Below the pieces are notes generated by a model that was given only the letters and a program-made list of their open reading frames with translations, made no database searches and had not been told where the DNA came from. Position numbers and translations under genes: made by a program. 64,000 nt of DNA from Callorhinus ursinus (lineage: Eukaryota; Chordata; Mammalia; Carnivora; Otariidae), in NCBI RefSeq assembly GCF_003265705.1, contig NW_020312827.1:21209270-21273269 (forward strand), in the 5' to 3' direction. This document shows, piece after piece, positions 1-12,039 of the stretch (positions are counted from its first letter, which is position 1; every line of letters begins with the position of its first letter).

Positions 1-1631
1 AATCTATGATCTTTTGACTCTATCATTATATACATTTTAACTATGAATACATAAGTTGAGAATGCTTCCACTTTAAAATATTTTAATATATTATCCATTT
101 TAGAAAAGAACTTCCTTGGCCTCTGATATGTGATTCATAAAGTATATATAAGTATATGTGCGCACACAACCCCCATAGTACCCTAGTATTGTTTAAGCTG
201 CTCAAAACCTAAAGTTTTTAATGTATGTATTCTAAGAATCTAACGTATATTCAGCATGTCTTTGAGCAATTGTGTTATTTAAATGTAGTTGCATCTGCTA
301 TATAGATGACTGGAATTTGGGAATAATGCTTAAATATGTAGCAGTTCAAATAACCTAGAAATCTTGCCACTTTCCTGACCCTCTTTAACTCCAGCTCTGC
401 CCTCCTACTTAAGATCGCTGTAAATTCACTTGCCCATTTCATTTCAGTGATGCCTCCAACTGGTAGCTTAATGTAGTTTAGTCTCCTCCTACTTGGACTG
501 TGAATAACTTGGGGGTAAGAAGCATTTCTTATCCATCATTGTATCTCTAGGGCTTGGTGTATTGTGAGGTTTCATAGCAGTTTCTTGATGATGTTTTGGG
601 ATAATTATGTTTGCTGAGAAAATCTCTACCTTATTATTCCTTTATCTTTAACTCTTGGTCTTTTTTTTTTTTCTTGGACCCATCTAATGTCTGCCCTCAA
701 AAGGATTTGATATAATCCAGCTTTGATGGTGAGCAGATGTATAGATGAAATTATAATAAAGTAACAGAGTTCTAATGAATTTACTAAAGCTATCTGATTT
801 AGTTATTCCAAAGCTTTATAAAGCAAGGTCTCCTTTCACTCTCTCCCTCACTCACTCACTCACTCACTTACTCACTTACTCTATTTATTTATTCATACCA
901 AAATAGAGACAGAATGGTTATTTTTGTTATTTCAAACCACCTTTGCAAAATATTTCCAATATTTTGATCCTTTCTATTTCCTGTCATCAACTATTAAGAA
1001 CAGAGGGCCCTCATGAGCTTTCTATGTGATGCCTTAATCTAATCTTACAGTTGGGGAAACAATATGAAACAAATATGAGAGATTGCTTAGTACAAAAACA
1101 TTTGTTATCATAGGTTTAAGAACTATTAATAGCAAAGAGCTTCTTGCTAAAGCCGATGCTGTTAAGTCAGTAAATAATGTTGATTTCATTTATTTTTATT
1201 ACATGGATATAGAACAGGCTAGTGAATAATTGAATTTATACATTCTTCCTATTTGTTGGCGAGGCAACAATGAGGCGAGGTTTGTTGGTGAGGTTTTTAC
1301 AATGAGGACAAAATAGCAGAGAGCTGACAATTAAGGTCATATGGATTCTGGACTAGATAATTGAAACCACTGAGCATAAGGAGTAGAAGAAATTCTGCAG
1401 ACCTCATGAAGGAGTTACTGATCATCTAGAAACATTTTTTGTTGTTTTAAGTAAAATTAATATAATATTTAATACTTGTTCTAACCAGCCTAGAGTTTAG
1501 GGAAGCATGCATTTTGGTAGAGGGTAAATATTTAGTGATGAGCTTAAATTAAACAATGACAAGTCTGTATTTTATAAAAGATCTCATTGGAGAACCAGAC
1601 ATAGATAGTCAGCTAGAGACTTAGTCTATTA
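1..1631. other. AT-rich unique-looking sequence
   Basis: I see no gene, RNA gene or recognisable transposon here. There is a short tetranucleotide tract near 846-880. The sequence is AT-rich and CpG-poor, typical of mammalian intronic or intergenic DNA. Confidence 0.5.
846..880. repeat. (CTCA)n/(CTTA)n microsatellite
   Basis: A run of CTCA units that drifts into CTTA units, followed by a TTTA-rich stretch. It is a simple tandem repeat with no transposon attached. Confidence 0.85.
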
Positions 1632-1645
1632 AGAGTGAAGCTAGA

Positions 1646-1730
1646 TGTAGTATTCCGTGATTCATTGTTTGCATATATCAAAAACTAATGATGTAATGTA
1701 TGGTGATTAACATAACACAATAAAAAAAAA
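1646..1730 (+). mobile_element. L1 3' end, strongly 5'-truncated
   Basis: The segment ends with the carnivore L1 3' terminus (GTATGGTGATTAACATAACA followed by an A-tail). Only about 85 bp of the element were inserted. It is flanked by target-site duplications AGAGTGAAGCTAGA (1632-1645) and AAGTGAAGCTGGA (1729-1741). A SINE follows directly, reusing the same target sequence. Confidence 0.8.
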
Positions 1731-1741
1731 GTGAAGCTGGA

Positions 1742-1942
1742 GGGGCGCCATGGTGTTTCAGTTGTTAAGCATCTGCCTTCAGCTCAGATCATGATCCCAG
1801 GGTCCTGGGATCGAGCCCCCACATCAGGCTCCCTGCTCAGCGGGAAGCCTGCTTTTCCCTCTCCCCCTCCCCCTGCTTGTGTTCCCTCTCTCGCTGTGTC
1901 TCTCTCTGTCAAATAAATAAATAAAATCTTTAAAAAAAAGAA
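1742..1942 (+). mobile_element. SINEC (tRNA-derived SINE), full length
   Basis: The head GGGGCGCC is followed by a diverged A-box region, a B-box-like GGGATCGAGCCCC, a CT-rich region and an AAATAAATAAAATCTTT tail ending in poly(A). It is flanked by copies of AAGTGAAGCTGGA (1729-1741) and AAGTAAAGCTAGA (1943-1955). The element is non-autonomous and would have been mobilised by L1 proteins. It inserted at the 3' end of the small L1 immediately upstream. Confidence 0.93.
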
Positions 1943-1955
1943 AAGTAAAGCTAGA

Positions 1956-2842
1956 ATAATATAAAGCAATTATCAGAAAGAAAAAGATAAATGATTTAAG
2001 ACTTCTCATAGAGGTATAAAAATTATTAATTCCTAGGCTATATATATATTTTACCTGTCACATGGAAAAAATCTATTATGTTTTTTAAAAAATAGGGCAT
2101 GTCATCAGGTAGCAAGCATCCAGTGGTCAAATGTCTATTTTCAAGCATGAGTAGAATCTCATTTCTGGGGAGAGTTCACTCATACCTTTTCAGCTTCTAA
2201 CAGTTAACCTCATACATATTTAGAGTTTGCTTTTTTCTTTTCTTTAAGGAATGGAGTTAGAACATTTTGGAGTAAGCAGTGTAAAAGCATTTTTGATATT
2301 TTGATAGATGATCTTCTATGTGAAAGTAGCATTTGTGTTTATTTTCTTTCACAGCAGGATTACAGATTATCCTCAATGATTGTATCTAAGAAAAAAGTGA
2401 TGGAAAGTCTCGATCTACTGTATACATGCTGTTCCATTTCATTTTAATTGAATTGGGGCTCTCAGATCACCTGCAGGAATCTGTGCTTAACTAATGGGCA
2501 GTTCTTCATGACTTCAGCTGCTGTGTAATTTTCCCTTGAGCATATATATCTCTTAGTAACTGTCCATGTTGAAAATAGAGGGTGGATAGCAATTGACAAA
2601 CAGTCCTTTCTAAAGCCAAGAAAATCTGAAAAATATAGTTTATCCTAGCTTTTTATATTACGGACTCTAGTATGTAATTCTAAAACATATGAAAAATGTC
2701 ACAAACATTTTTGAGCATCCATTTTTCTTGCTATAAAGAAAGCTCCTAAATTATATGTTGTTTTAATACCAATCTAAAATCCTAATTCCAGTGAAGGTTT
2801 TGTGGCTTTTATATATTGTGAGATAAATGATATTGTTTTTCT
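1956..2842. other. Unique-looking AT-rich sequence
   Basis: No gene or repeat recognised by eye. Short A and T runs only. Confidence 0.45.
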
Positions 2843-2864
2843 TTAGATATATATCTTTTATTCT

Positions 2865-2971
2865 TTTAAGATTTTATTTTTAAGTAATCTCTGTACCCAG
2901 TGTGGGGCTCGAACTCACAACCCTGAGATCAAGAGTTATATGCTCTACCTACTGAGCCAGTCAGGTGCCCC
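2865..2971 (-). mobile_element. Old, shortened SINEC
   Basis: Read on the minus strand, this is a tRNA-type head with ACTGAGCCAG and a B-box-like GGGGCTCGAACTCAC, joined almost directly to an A-rich tail with no CT-rich body. It is flanked by TAGATATATATCTTTT (2844-2859) and TAGATATGTATCTTTT (2972-2987). The diverged duplication and short body suggest an older carnivore SINE type. Confidence 0.88.
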
Positions 2972-2987
2972 TAGATATGTATCTTTT

Positions 2988-3540
2988 AATATCTTTATCT
3001 TTTATCTTTTAATTGAGCTCAACACACGGGCAAGTTAGGTGTTTCATCAACTCTAGGTTGTTACTTGAGGAACAATACTTTCCTTTAAATATGCAAAAGG
3101 TGCTAGTTTTTTTTTATAATTAAAACAACTTTCTTAAATTGTTATTTTCTTGACATAAATAACATTAGTTTCTTTTACTCTTCATTGCATATTTTTGGTT
3201 AAACTTGCCTTCTTTGGATTTAAACCACCTGGGTTGGAGAATTGCTTTCTAGCTCTTGTTAAGGCTAATGTATCTATAGATAGGAACAGGTTATCAATAG
3301 AGAAGAAGCAGACAGATGGATACACACACAAACATATGCATACTCCAAAGTTTAAAGAACTATTGAAATAAACTCTTAATAGGTAATTTAATAATAGAAT
3401 AAATTTACATATAAATCTGTATTTTAGATGTACACATTTTGATATTAAATCCAGAAAAGCAGTATAAGAAAAGAGTGTTTTAGGCATTTCACTCATTTAA
3501 ATGAATATATTTAATTATTATATAAGAAAGATAATATATA
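2988..3540. other. Unique-looking AT-rich sequence
   Basis: No gene or transposon recognised. A 104-codon minus-strand open frame at 3182-3496 has no recognisable domain and looks accidental. Confidence 0.4.
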
Positions 3541-5100
3541 ATGGTCAAGTTGGCTCCGTCCCAGAACTGCAAACATAGTTTAATATTAGAAAATCTGTAA
3601 ATATTATTTACCAAATTAAGGGATTAGATGGAAAAACACATTATCATATCAATAGTTGCAGAAAAAATATATTTGCTTAATTTCTACACAAATACATATT
3701 ACAAAAATTTCTTAGCAAATTAAGGGCATTTTTAAACCTGATTTAAAAAAAAATTTACCAAAAAATTCCTTTAAAAACATCATTTTAAATAGGAAGATAC
3801 TATTTAAAAAAAACAACAGGTATAAGAAACTATACTCATTTTTACTACTTTCATTCAACCTTATACTAGTATGAGACGCTAGCCAGTGCAATAAAATAAG
3901 AAAAATAAATTTATGTATAAAGGTGGGAAAGGAGAAAGTAAAACTGCCATGATTTATAGATAAATGTGATTATTAAAAGAAAAAGAATCTGTAGACAAAT
4001 TATTAGAAATGATATAAGAAGTTAACAAGTGTTTGGATATAAAATTCAATGTGTAAAATCAATTCCTACTTATCAACAACAATTAGAAAACATAATTTTT
4101 AAGATTCCATTTACAAATATAATACAATAATAATATACTTTGGAATATATCTATTAAAAGATGTATAAAATGTGCACACACACACATTGTAAAACTTTAC
4201 TGAAATACTTTAATAGATAATAAATGATTATCTCATGTTTATGAGAAAGAAAACTTTATATCATAAAAATATTCAGTCTTTTCCAAATTAACCTATAGAT
4301 TTAGTGATATTAATTCCATTTTAATTAGTATTAATTTTAATTCTAATTTAATATATAGAATATATGTATAAAGACTTTGCAATATGACACAGTTTACATG
4401 GCATATTAGGGGAAAATGGAGGACCATTTATAGATGGTTAATCTATATAGAAAAAAATTAGAATTTCTTATTCATTAATAGTTTTGACTACCTTTAAGTA
4501 CTTCTCATCAAAAGATACTTAAAAAAATAATGCAACAAACTACAGATTAAAAGATAGATGTCAGTTGTAAAATTTAACCTACCAAGATTAATCAAGAATA
4601 AATGAACTCCTACAAATCCGTAGGAAAAGGCAACATCTCAATCAAAAATGGGCAAAAGACATGAACAAATATTTAATAGAAGAAAGTCCTATGGGTCCAG
4701 TAAGCATGAAGAAATGAGATAATTGCAGGTTCCTAATTCAATAAATTCCTACTTTCACTCATTTAGCTTAAATTTAAATCTAGCAAGTTCAAGTGTTGGA
4801 GGGAATATGGATCACCAGGGTCTTGAATTGTTGGTGTAATATGAATTGTATAACCTCTCTTGAAAAAACATTGTACTCTAAAGTTGAATATTCACATATC
4901 ATCTGTTCCAATAATATTACTCATAAGAGTTTACCCAAGAGAATCTCTTGCCTGTGTCTAACAGGTGGTATGTTCAAGAATGTTCATAGAATCATTGTTT
5001 AAAATAGCAAAAAGAACTCAAATGTTCATCATCACACCTTGGATAGCAAGACATTATAAGTATACTCTCTACTTTTGTGTATGTTTGAAATTTTCCATAA
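3541..5100 (+). mobile_element. Decayed L1 (ORF2 reverse transcriptase to 3' end)
   Basis: On the + strand the text follows the L1 ORF2 reverse-transcriptase region: phrases equivalent to 'ACACATTATCATATCAATAG', 'GCTAGCCAGTGCAATAA', 'AAAACTGCC' and 'AAAATCAATTCCTACTTATC' occur in the expected order. The later ORF2 part around 4620-5060 follows ('AAAATGGGCAAAAGACATGAA', 'AAGAACTCAAATGTTCATCA'). Stops and frameshifts are throughout, so it is a dead, old copy. The assignment is by remembered L1 pattern; the subfamily is not determined. Confidence 0.7.
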
Positions 5101-5262
5101 ATGAGAAGGAATGAATGAATGATTTAAATAAACCATGTTAAAGGAGCAGGAGAGAGTGAAAAGGAGTGGGAGTGTTTGTGAGATTAAAGCAAAATGGCTG
5201 TAATTGATGGTTTCATTAAAGTCGAATGTGGTTTCCATTTGAGCTTTAGAACAGCTCTATTT

Positions 5263-5352
5263 TTTTTTTTTTAAGATTTTTATTTATTTATTTGACAGAG
5301 AGAGACACAGCCAGAGAAGGAACACAAGCAGGGGGAGTGGGGGAGGGAGAAG
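5263..5352 (-). mobile_element. SINEC, head missing (5'-truncated)
   Basis: On the minus strand only the CT-rich region and the AAATAAATA/A tail are present; the tRNA-like head is absent. The target duplication CAGCTCTATTT flanks it at 5252-5262 and 5353-5363. The intact duplication shows the truncation happened at insertion rather than by later deletion. Confidence 0.88.
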
Positions 5353-5363
5353 CAGCTCTATTT

Positions 5364-5984
5364 CTTGAAACAAGAAGTAAGTAATGTGTTACTTGTATAT
5401 GTAATGTAGTATACTTATGGATTAATAGGGAATTGTATCTGTATATTAATCTTATACAGTGGAGTAAGGTGTTCGGGTCACTTTACAGGGAAAAATATGA
5501 AATAAGTTTTCTGGGGGTTAAGCCAGTTGCGACTGTTTTACCTTAATATCTTCTGTTCTCTGAAATAGAGCTAGGTCAGAGGCAGTGGTGGAATAAAATA
5601 AAGCAAGTTAGTATGAAAATGGCTCTATTTTCTATCTCATTCTCACATATATTGGTATACATATATATATATACATATACACATTTTTGAGACTTTCTTC
5701 ATTTAAAACTGTAGAGCTTTTCTAAAACTCAGTGAAATATAAGCAGAAAAATAAGCCTTTAAACATTTTCATTTACCTGTTTTAAAATATGTTTTGCATT
5801 TAACTTTGAATTATTTTCAGAATTTAGCAGTCCTTTTTTTGGAAATCATGGGATATGTCACTTTGAAAACTGTAGGATCACTTGTTGGTGGAAAATTTTT
5901 ATAATGATGTGATTTCCAAAATATCTGTAAGGATGATGATGATAGTGAATAATTGCAGGAACAGTTATTATAATAACATCATTC
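5364..5984. other. Unique-looking AT-rich sequence
   Basis: No gene seen. A short TA/CA-rich tract is present at about 5647-5683. Confidence 0.4.
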
Positions 5985-6171
5985 ATGGGCTGCTTATTGA
6001 ATGCTAAGCATAGTGTTAATTGCTTTTAATAATCATTTCAATTGTCTTTTGATTTAGATATTGTTATCCTCTTACATTCAGTGGTCACACAGTTGATATG
6101 TCTAAAACTAGGCTTGGAACCCAGGTATTTGGATTAAAATCTTTTAGTTCTTTACCAGTTCTCTACACCAA
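5985..6171 (-). repeat. MIR SINE relic
   Basis: On the minus strand this follows the mammalian-wide MIR: the + strand reads like 'taagcatagtgttaattgc', then the cDNA-like segment with 'cacacagttgatatg' and 'ggcttggaacccaggtatt'. It is an old, diverged copy. Confidence 0.7.
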
Positions 6172-6960
6172 AAATGTATACGTTTTTCAAAGTTGAAAAA
6201 AAAATAGAATGAGTATTCAAGAAGCTTTTTAAAAGATTCTTTTGTGTAGGAAAAGAAGAGTAAATGGACCTCCTTTTCATAATCCTATTTATGCAATTAT
6301 TTATTTTATTTTTTTCTGCTGACTTGTTTCAAAATTTGCCAATCAGAAGCACTGTCAATTTCCTATAAAGGACCAGTGATTCAAAATCCTTTATTTATTG
6401 TTTTTGCTATGAAGATAGCACATTCTTGGATTTATTAATTAATATCCAGGGGTTTATGGAAGCTTATCTTTTCTGGAGTTCTGATGCTTAAAAGGAAAGT
6501 AAAGGCATACATATTTCCGTCAGGAAAACCCAAAGTGGGCCAGGATTATAGGTTGTAAGCAATTTTACTTTTCTGATTGTGATATTCCTTTGCTTTAATG
6601 CATTTAAAAAATGCTTATCAGCTCATTAATGAAACAATAGTTTTAGTGAAGCAAGAAATAATATATTTCTTTTAATGAATATTCTGACTTCCTTTAATTG
6701 TGCAAACAAATACCACAAAGAATTCCTTTATGATTTCAGGATGGAGTTGTTTTAAAATGGTTTATAATTATGTAAATTTTCTAGTAGAATGGTAAATTTA
6801 AATTTTTGCTCAGACTGTAAATTTCCCTTTTATTATTAATCCTGGCCCTAAAATAGATTTCAGGGGAAAAACACCCTAAATATGGAAAGTGCTATTATAT
6901 AGGTCATACTATACATAGATGTTTACCTCTCTTTTCTAAAAATATTTCTAACCATTGCAC
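6172..6960. other. Repeat-free AT-rich block, possible conserved non-coding element
   Basis: No transposon can be recognised. The middle part (about 6380-6860) has several TAAT-type homeodomain-like cores (for example ATTAATTAATAT and GCTCATTAATGAAAC). This is only suggestive of a conserved non-coding element and needs an alignment to test. Confidence 0.25.
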
Positions 6961-7182
6961 TTTTATTTATTTATTTGTTTATTTGTTTATTTATTTATTT
7001 ATTTTAAAGATTTTATTCATTTATTTGTCAGAGAGAGCACAGGCAGGGGGAGCTGCAGGCAGAGGGAGAAGCAGACTCCCTGCTGAGCAAGGAGCCAGAT
7101 GTGGGGTTCTATCCCAGGACCCTGGGCTCATGACGTGAGCCGAAGGCAGATGCTTGACCAGACTGACCCACCCAAGTGTCCC
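6961..7182 (-). mobile_element. SINEC with expanded (TTTA)n tail
   Basis: The minus-strand SINE body (7003-7182) has a diverged head and the CT-rich region. Its tail at 6961-7003 has expanded into a TTTA/TTTG tandem repeat on the + strand. This is the usual route from a SINE tail to a microsatellite. No clear target duplication was found. Confidence 0.9.
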
Positions 7183-9949
7183 ACACTTCTCTTTTTTTTT
7201 TAAACCTCAAATATTTTAGAGACAAAGTTTGGAGCTTTGGGCTTGAGAACAGATTATCTGGAGAGGATGAAGACATAAGAATTAGATTGCCACTGATAGT
7301 TTTTACTTAATTCACTAATTTCACAAACTTCAGTGGAATTATTATACAGAAAAGTATTATCTTTTGATTTTGCTTAATTTTCATGTGATATATAATATTT
7401 TCTCCAGATGCTGTAGTACTTTTAAATTAGAAAAAATGTATTTTTGAATTAGAGAGTATAGGCTGTTCTTATGAAATGAAAAAAATCAATTGATATAGGG
7501 GTCAATGAAATTTTATAAGAAATGTGAAAATAAACCATACTATAGATATGCCTTTAATGGGCATAAATGTCTGTAATTGGCAGTGAAAAAGAAGGAGCCA
7601 AGTAAGGTGTTAAAAACAATGGAACTTAGTTCAAAAAAGTTATGGCTCCCCCATCCCTCATCCCCTATATTTTGTAGGTGAACATTTTTCCTAAAAATCT
7701 TAGCCATGTTGGATCTGTTAATTCGAATTGTTGGTTATCTTTGTAGTTCCTTTTCATAGAACTTAAATGCAACAAGTATTTTAATATCAATTCTATGATA
7801 TTATTTGTTTTAAAACATTTTTCTCTTTATTTTCAGTACACTTTCTTTTATTACTTATAAGTATCTCAAAATTTGTTTATGCTAATGTCAAGTTAATTTC
7901 AGAGAAGAACAAGAGAAGACTTCTATGCTTTTTGTGAAGATTATTTTAAACAATATTTCTAGTTTGAATTTTTAAATTTATAATAAATGTCATAGACTTG
8001 TTTATTTTATAGTCAGTAACTAGCTTATGTATTCTATTGGTATTGCCAGGAAAATAAGCTTAGAAATATAAGAAACATAATTGGCAGGCCACCAGGATTC
8101 AAGGTCACTTTATATGTGTCATCTGTTTGGTGTAAATCTCTTGTTTTTGCTTTTACTAAATTGGAATTGTGAAAGGTGCTTTTAAACTTCAAGGGCCTGT
8201 CAGTGTTGATATGTGAGAATAACTTTGAAGATGTAAAATTCTCCCCAATCTGTCCCCTTTGTTCTTTCCCCAAAAATGCAAGAAGGAGAAAACAGATTAC
8301 TATATATAGACAATACAGTAAGGAGATCAGTGATTTGTGAACAGTAAACCATAAAGCAACATCCCCTATAATCAATCAGTCCCTCTTCATGGCTCATTAA
8401 AATAAAGCATCCAACTTGTCCAGCTTGCAAAAAGAGTGGTGAATTTCAGTTTGAACTCTTCACATACCCAAACTCTTTTTTCGTCTGTTATCAGTCAATT
8501 GCCTGCTTAGTTCTATTCATTTCCCATAGCTTGTCTTTGGCACAGAAAGGGGGTTTTTTATCTTTTAATTATTTATAAGGTAAAGGATAGGTCTGTGGGT
8601 CCTCTTTTCATTGTAGACACAGTGATTGTGGTGTGTGCTGGTTTGATGTCACACAAAGTTTGAGAATGACTGAATTGATCTTAGATTTAGTTTTGATACT
8701 CTTCTCCAGAAGTCTGCCTTGTGCTATCTTTATTATTGATGAGCCAAGCCATGTGTTACCAACTAATGGAGAAGTCTTTCAAAGAACTTGGCATTTGTTA
8801 AAGATTGTCTGATATCATCGGTACCTTACCTACGATCCAAGGCAGTTTAACTATAGAGCTGTGGTTTGTAGTTCGCATTCCTTATTTTTAATTCAAGAAG
8901 ACAGTCAGTTTATTAATAGACTACCTCGAATCTATTTGCTTTTATACCCCTAGTGGAAATATTTAGCCTTCTAACTTTTCAGTGTGTTATATTTGATAGC
9001 TTACTATTTGATAAAATGCTAGAAGTTGTTGTCTGTGACAAACTCCTATACTTTTTCTGGGTCTGTGTTTGATCTGATTATCTACAACATCCTAAAAAGT
9101 TACCTTATGCTTCTAGTCATTCCTCTGATGACCTGTTGATTTAAGTAAGGATTCTCTCATTTAGTAGAAGTTAAAGGTAAGACAGTTAAAAAAAAGGGGC
9201 AGCTGAATATGATAGTTCTCTTATGGCTCAAGATGGCTGTCATTGAGTCAAATGTATATTAAACAGTCAAGTATAGAATTTTTCTCATCGATAAAAATCT
9301 TTTTCAATAACAATTTTCAGGTTTATATTATTTTTTAAAAATGGTGTGTTGGATCTTTATAAAGGTGAACTGAAAGTTGGAGGTGAGTGCATGTACCAGT
9401 GGCTGATGAATGAAGTATGATGGCTTTAGTTTTTTGAAATATTGATCTGTTATAATACTACTGAATATCTGGGATTTTGGTTTCATTTCACATATGTAGG
9501 TTAGACATACTGAAACATTTAGTCCTGTGCCCTTTTATTAACTTCTTGGTTAAATTGGATAATCATGTGCTATAGCCATGTTCTTCCAAATTTTCTGTAT
9601 TTTAAAGTACTTTTTATTGATAAAAATCAGAGTACCAGAAAGCAGTCAAAGCAGGAAGACCCTGGGGAGAGAGTAGATCAATGTTATGTTCTCAGAGAGT
9701 AGATCAATGTTATGTTCTCTATTTAAGAGCAGCATCAAGATGATTCTTTTTTCCTCAAAAAACAAAACCAACAATACGATACAGAAACAGTACAATAGCA
9801 CAGAATAGCAGAATAGTTTCCAGTTTTGCTACAGTGAGCAAGACTTTTTATAAATATAATAGTATTGACCACATTAATTAGATAGACATTCATTTACAAT
9901 TGATTGTTTCCAAATTCTTTTCTTTTAAATTTTTCTGAGTCCTTCAGAC
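7183..9949. other. Unique-looking AT-rich sequence
   Basis: About 2.8 kb with no gene or family that I can name. Short open frames, such as 113 codons minus at 8034-8375, have no domain features. A 26-bp tandem duplication lies at 9668-9719. Confidence 0.4.
9668..9719. repeat. 26-bp perfect tandem duplication
   Basis: The unit AGAGAGTAGATCAATGTTAT plus GTTCTC occurs twice head to tail, 9668-9693 and 9694-9719, with no mismatch. A perfect two-copy array suggests a recent local duplication. Confidence 0.93.
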
Positions 9950-10125
9950 TTTTTTAAATTTAATTTATTTAAATTCAATTAATTAACATATAGTCTATTA
10001 CTAGTTTCAGAGGTAGAGCTCAGTGAGTCATCAGTGGCATATAACACCCAGTACTCATTACATCATGTGCCCTCCTTCATGCCCGTCACCCAGTCACCCT
10101 GTCCCCCCACTCCCCTCCAGCAACC
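9950..10125 (-). mobile_element. Carnivore L1 3' UTR end
   Basis: The + strand begins with a T-rich tract, then AATTAATTAACATATAGT, 'TTCAGAGGTAGAGCTCAGTGA' and 'GGCATATAACACCCAGTACT', which is the reverse complement of the carnivore L1 3' UTR with its poly(A). Only the 3' end is present. The open frame 10023-10358 is a shadow of this. Confidence 0.8.
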
Positions 10126-10798
10126 CTCGAACTTTTAACAGATGTCTAGAAATTGCATGTTCATCTTCCCTTAAACTCCTAGTTGACATTTTGGAGATAA
10201 GTTGTTTTCTTCCCTCAACTATTTGCAACTTGGAGTTCTTACAAATAATAATAATTTGTTGTGATAATTTGTTTTCATCATATTTAGGATACAGTGAGCA
10301 GCTGAATTATTTTTTTCTGGATTTGGATGTTTTTATGTTGGAGCTAGTAAAGCTTTAATGCTTAGATTTGTATTATAGTAAAATTGGAACAAATCAATAA
10401 TTGAATTCAATTCCATTCACGATCTCAGTCTTCACAAAATAAATCTTCAAAAAGCACCAGCTTTTAAATTCACAATAAATGTTATCTCACCAAAGATGTT
10501 GGTCAAGCCACAGTTGCAATTCTTTAGAGAAGGAGAGGTTTGAAATAATTATGTGCATTTTGGCATTTTCTTCATATGTAAAGAACACTTGAGCCTCTGA
10601 GAAAGTTTTTCTAGTACTTTTCAAAAATAGTATATATTTTGCAAATTAAAATGTATTTGCAGTAAATTAAATGCCCTTTCACAAAAAAGGTGTTACCAAG
10701 ATAAAATGACTGAATGTGTTAGGATTTGTTAGTGTGGTGAAGTGACAGAAAACCTAATGCACACGGTCTCTTTTAATAAGGGGACTTCCAGACCTGTG
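10126..10798. other. Unique-looking AT-rich sequence
   Basis: No gene or transposon recognised. Confidence 0.4.
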
Positions 10799-10971
10799 TG
10801 TATTAGTTTTCTCGGGTTGCCATAGCAGAGTACCACAGCTTGGGTGGCTTAAACAACAGAAATTTATTTGATCACAATTCTGGAAGCTAGTAAGGTGTCA
10901 ATAGGGTCGGTTATATTCTCTCTCCTTGGTTTGTAGAGGCTGTGTTCTCCCTTTGCCTTCACATAATTTTC

Positions 10972-11017
<46 letters not shown>

Positions 11018-11215
11018 CAAGTGCACACGTGTGAGCATCTCTCCTAATCTCTTCTTTTAAAGACACCAGTCATATTGGATTAAGGTTCACCCTAGTGACC
11101 TCATTTTACCTTAATTCTTTACAGGACCTGTCTCCAAATGCAGTTATATTCCGAGGTACTGAGGGTTGGGACTTCATCATATGAATTTTAAGGGAATACG
11201 GTTTAGCCCATAACA
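10799..11215 (-). mobile_element. MLT1-type MaLR solo LTR
   Basis: On the + strand it opens with TGTATTAG and continues 'GGTTGCCATAGCAGAGTACC', 'GGTGGCTTAAACAACAGAAA' and 'CATATTGGATTAAGG', and closes with 'TAGCCCATAACA'. This is the reverse complement of a mammalian MaLR/ERVL LTR. A (GT)n tract sits inside it at 10974-11016. No internal retroviral region is attached. Confidence 0.8.
10974..11016. repeat. (GT)n microsatellite inside MLT1
   Basis: About 21 uninterrupted GT units, grown from the short GTGTGT run normally present in this part of the LTR. Long, pure dinucleotide tracts like this are usually length-polymorphic. Confidence 0.95.
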
Positions 11216-11260
11216 AAAGGTATAGGACTTACACAAAAAATGTAGGTCTTCTATCCTTTT

Positions 11261-11650
11261 TTTTAAGATTTTTTTAGGGGCCCCTGGGTGGCTCAGATGG
11301 TTAAGCGTCTGCCTTCGGCTCAGGTCATGATTCCAGGGTCCTGGGATCGAGCCCCACATCGGGCTCCTGGCTCAGCGGGGAGCCTGCTTCTCCCTCTCCC
11401 TTGGCCTCTCCCCCTGCTCATTCTCTCTCTCTCTCTCTGTGTCTCAAATGAATAAATAAAATCTTAAAAAAAAAGATTTTTTAAAATGTATTATTGTAAG
11501 AGAGAGAGAGTGATGTGTACAAGCAGGGAGAGGGGCAGAGGGAGAAGCAGACTCGCTGCTGAGCAGGGAGCCCGATGCAGTACTCGATCCCAGGACCCTG
11601 GGATCATGACCTGAGCTGAAGGCAGACGCTTAACCAACTGAGCCACCCAG
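11261..11650 (-). mobile_element. Outer SINEC, split by another SINEC
   Basis: A minus-strand SINE whose A-tail side lies at 11261-11276 and whose body and head lie at 11473-11650. It is interrupted by a + strand SINE. Outer target duplications are AGGTCTTCTATCCTTT (11244-11259) and the nearly identical AGGTCTTCTGTCTTTA from 11649. Confidence 0.9.
11277..11472 (+). mobile_element. Inner SINEC nested in a SINE tail
   Basis: A full-length + strand SINE with A box, B-box-like GGGATCGAGCCCC, CT-rich region and ATAAAATCTT tail. It is flanked by AAGATTTTTTTA (11265-11276) and AAGATTTTTTA (11473-11483), which are parts of the outer SINE. It therefore inserted later, into the T-rich side of the outer element. 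Confidence 0.95.
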
Positions 11651-11665
11651 GTCTTCTGTCTTTAA

Positions 11666-12039
11666 TGCTGTTCAGTTTGTCCTCTGTTTTTTTTCTTTAA
11701 TTAGACTTGGCAAATATCTTTCCATTTTGTTGGGCTTTAGAAAAATAAAACAGCTCTGGGTTTTATTGATTTACTCTACTATTATTTTTAAAGAAGTCAG
11801 TTGATTCCTCTATAACCAATTACTACTCCTTCCCAATTCCATTATTTTTTCTGAGGAGAGAGAAACCCAGAGGTAACATTATCTTGATTTGGTGTTTGTG
11901 GTTCCTGAACGTATTATGTATTTTTATTACTACATATTATTTATCAACAAAATATATATACTGTTGATTGTAGGTTTTTAAGCTTTATACAGATGACTTT
12001 TTTCCTACAATAATCTGATTTTTAATTTTTACTCTTGAC
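11666..12039. other. Unique-looking AT-rich sequence
   Basis: No gene or clear transposon; may be an unrecognised extension of the antisense L1 that follows. Confidence 0.35.
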
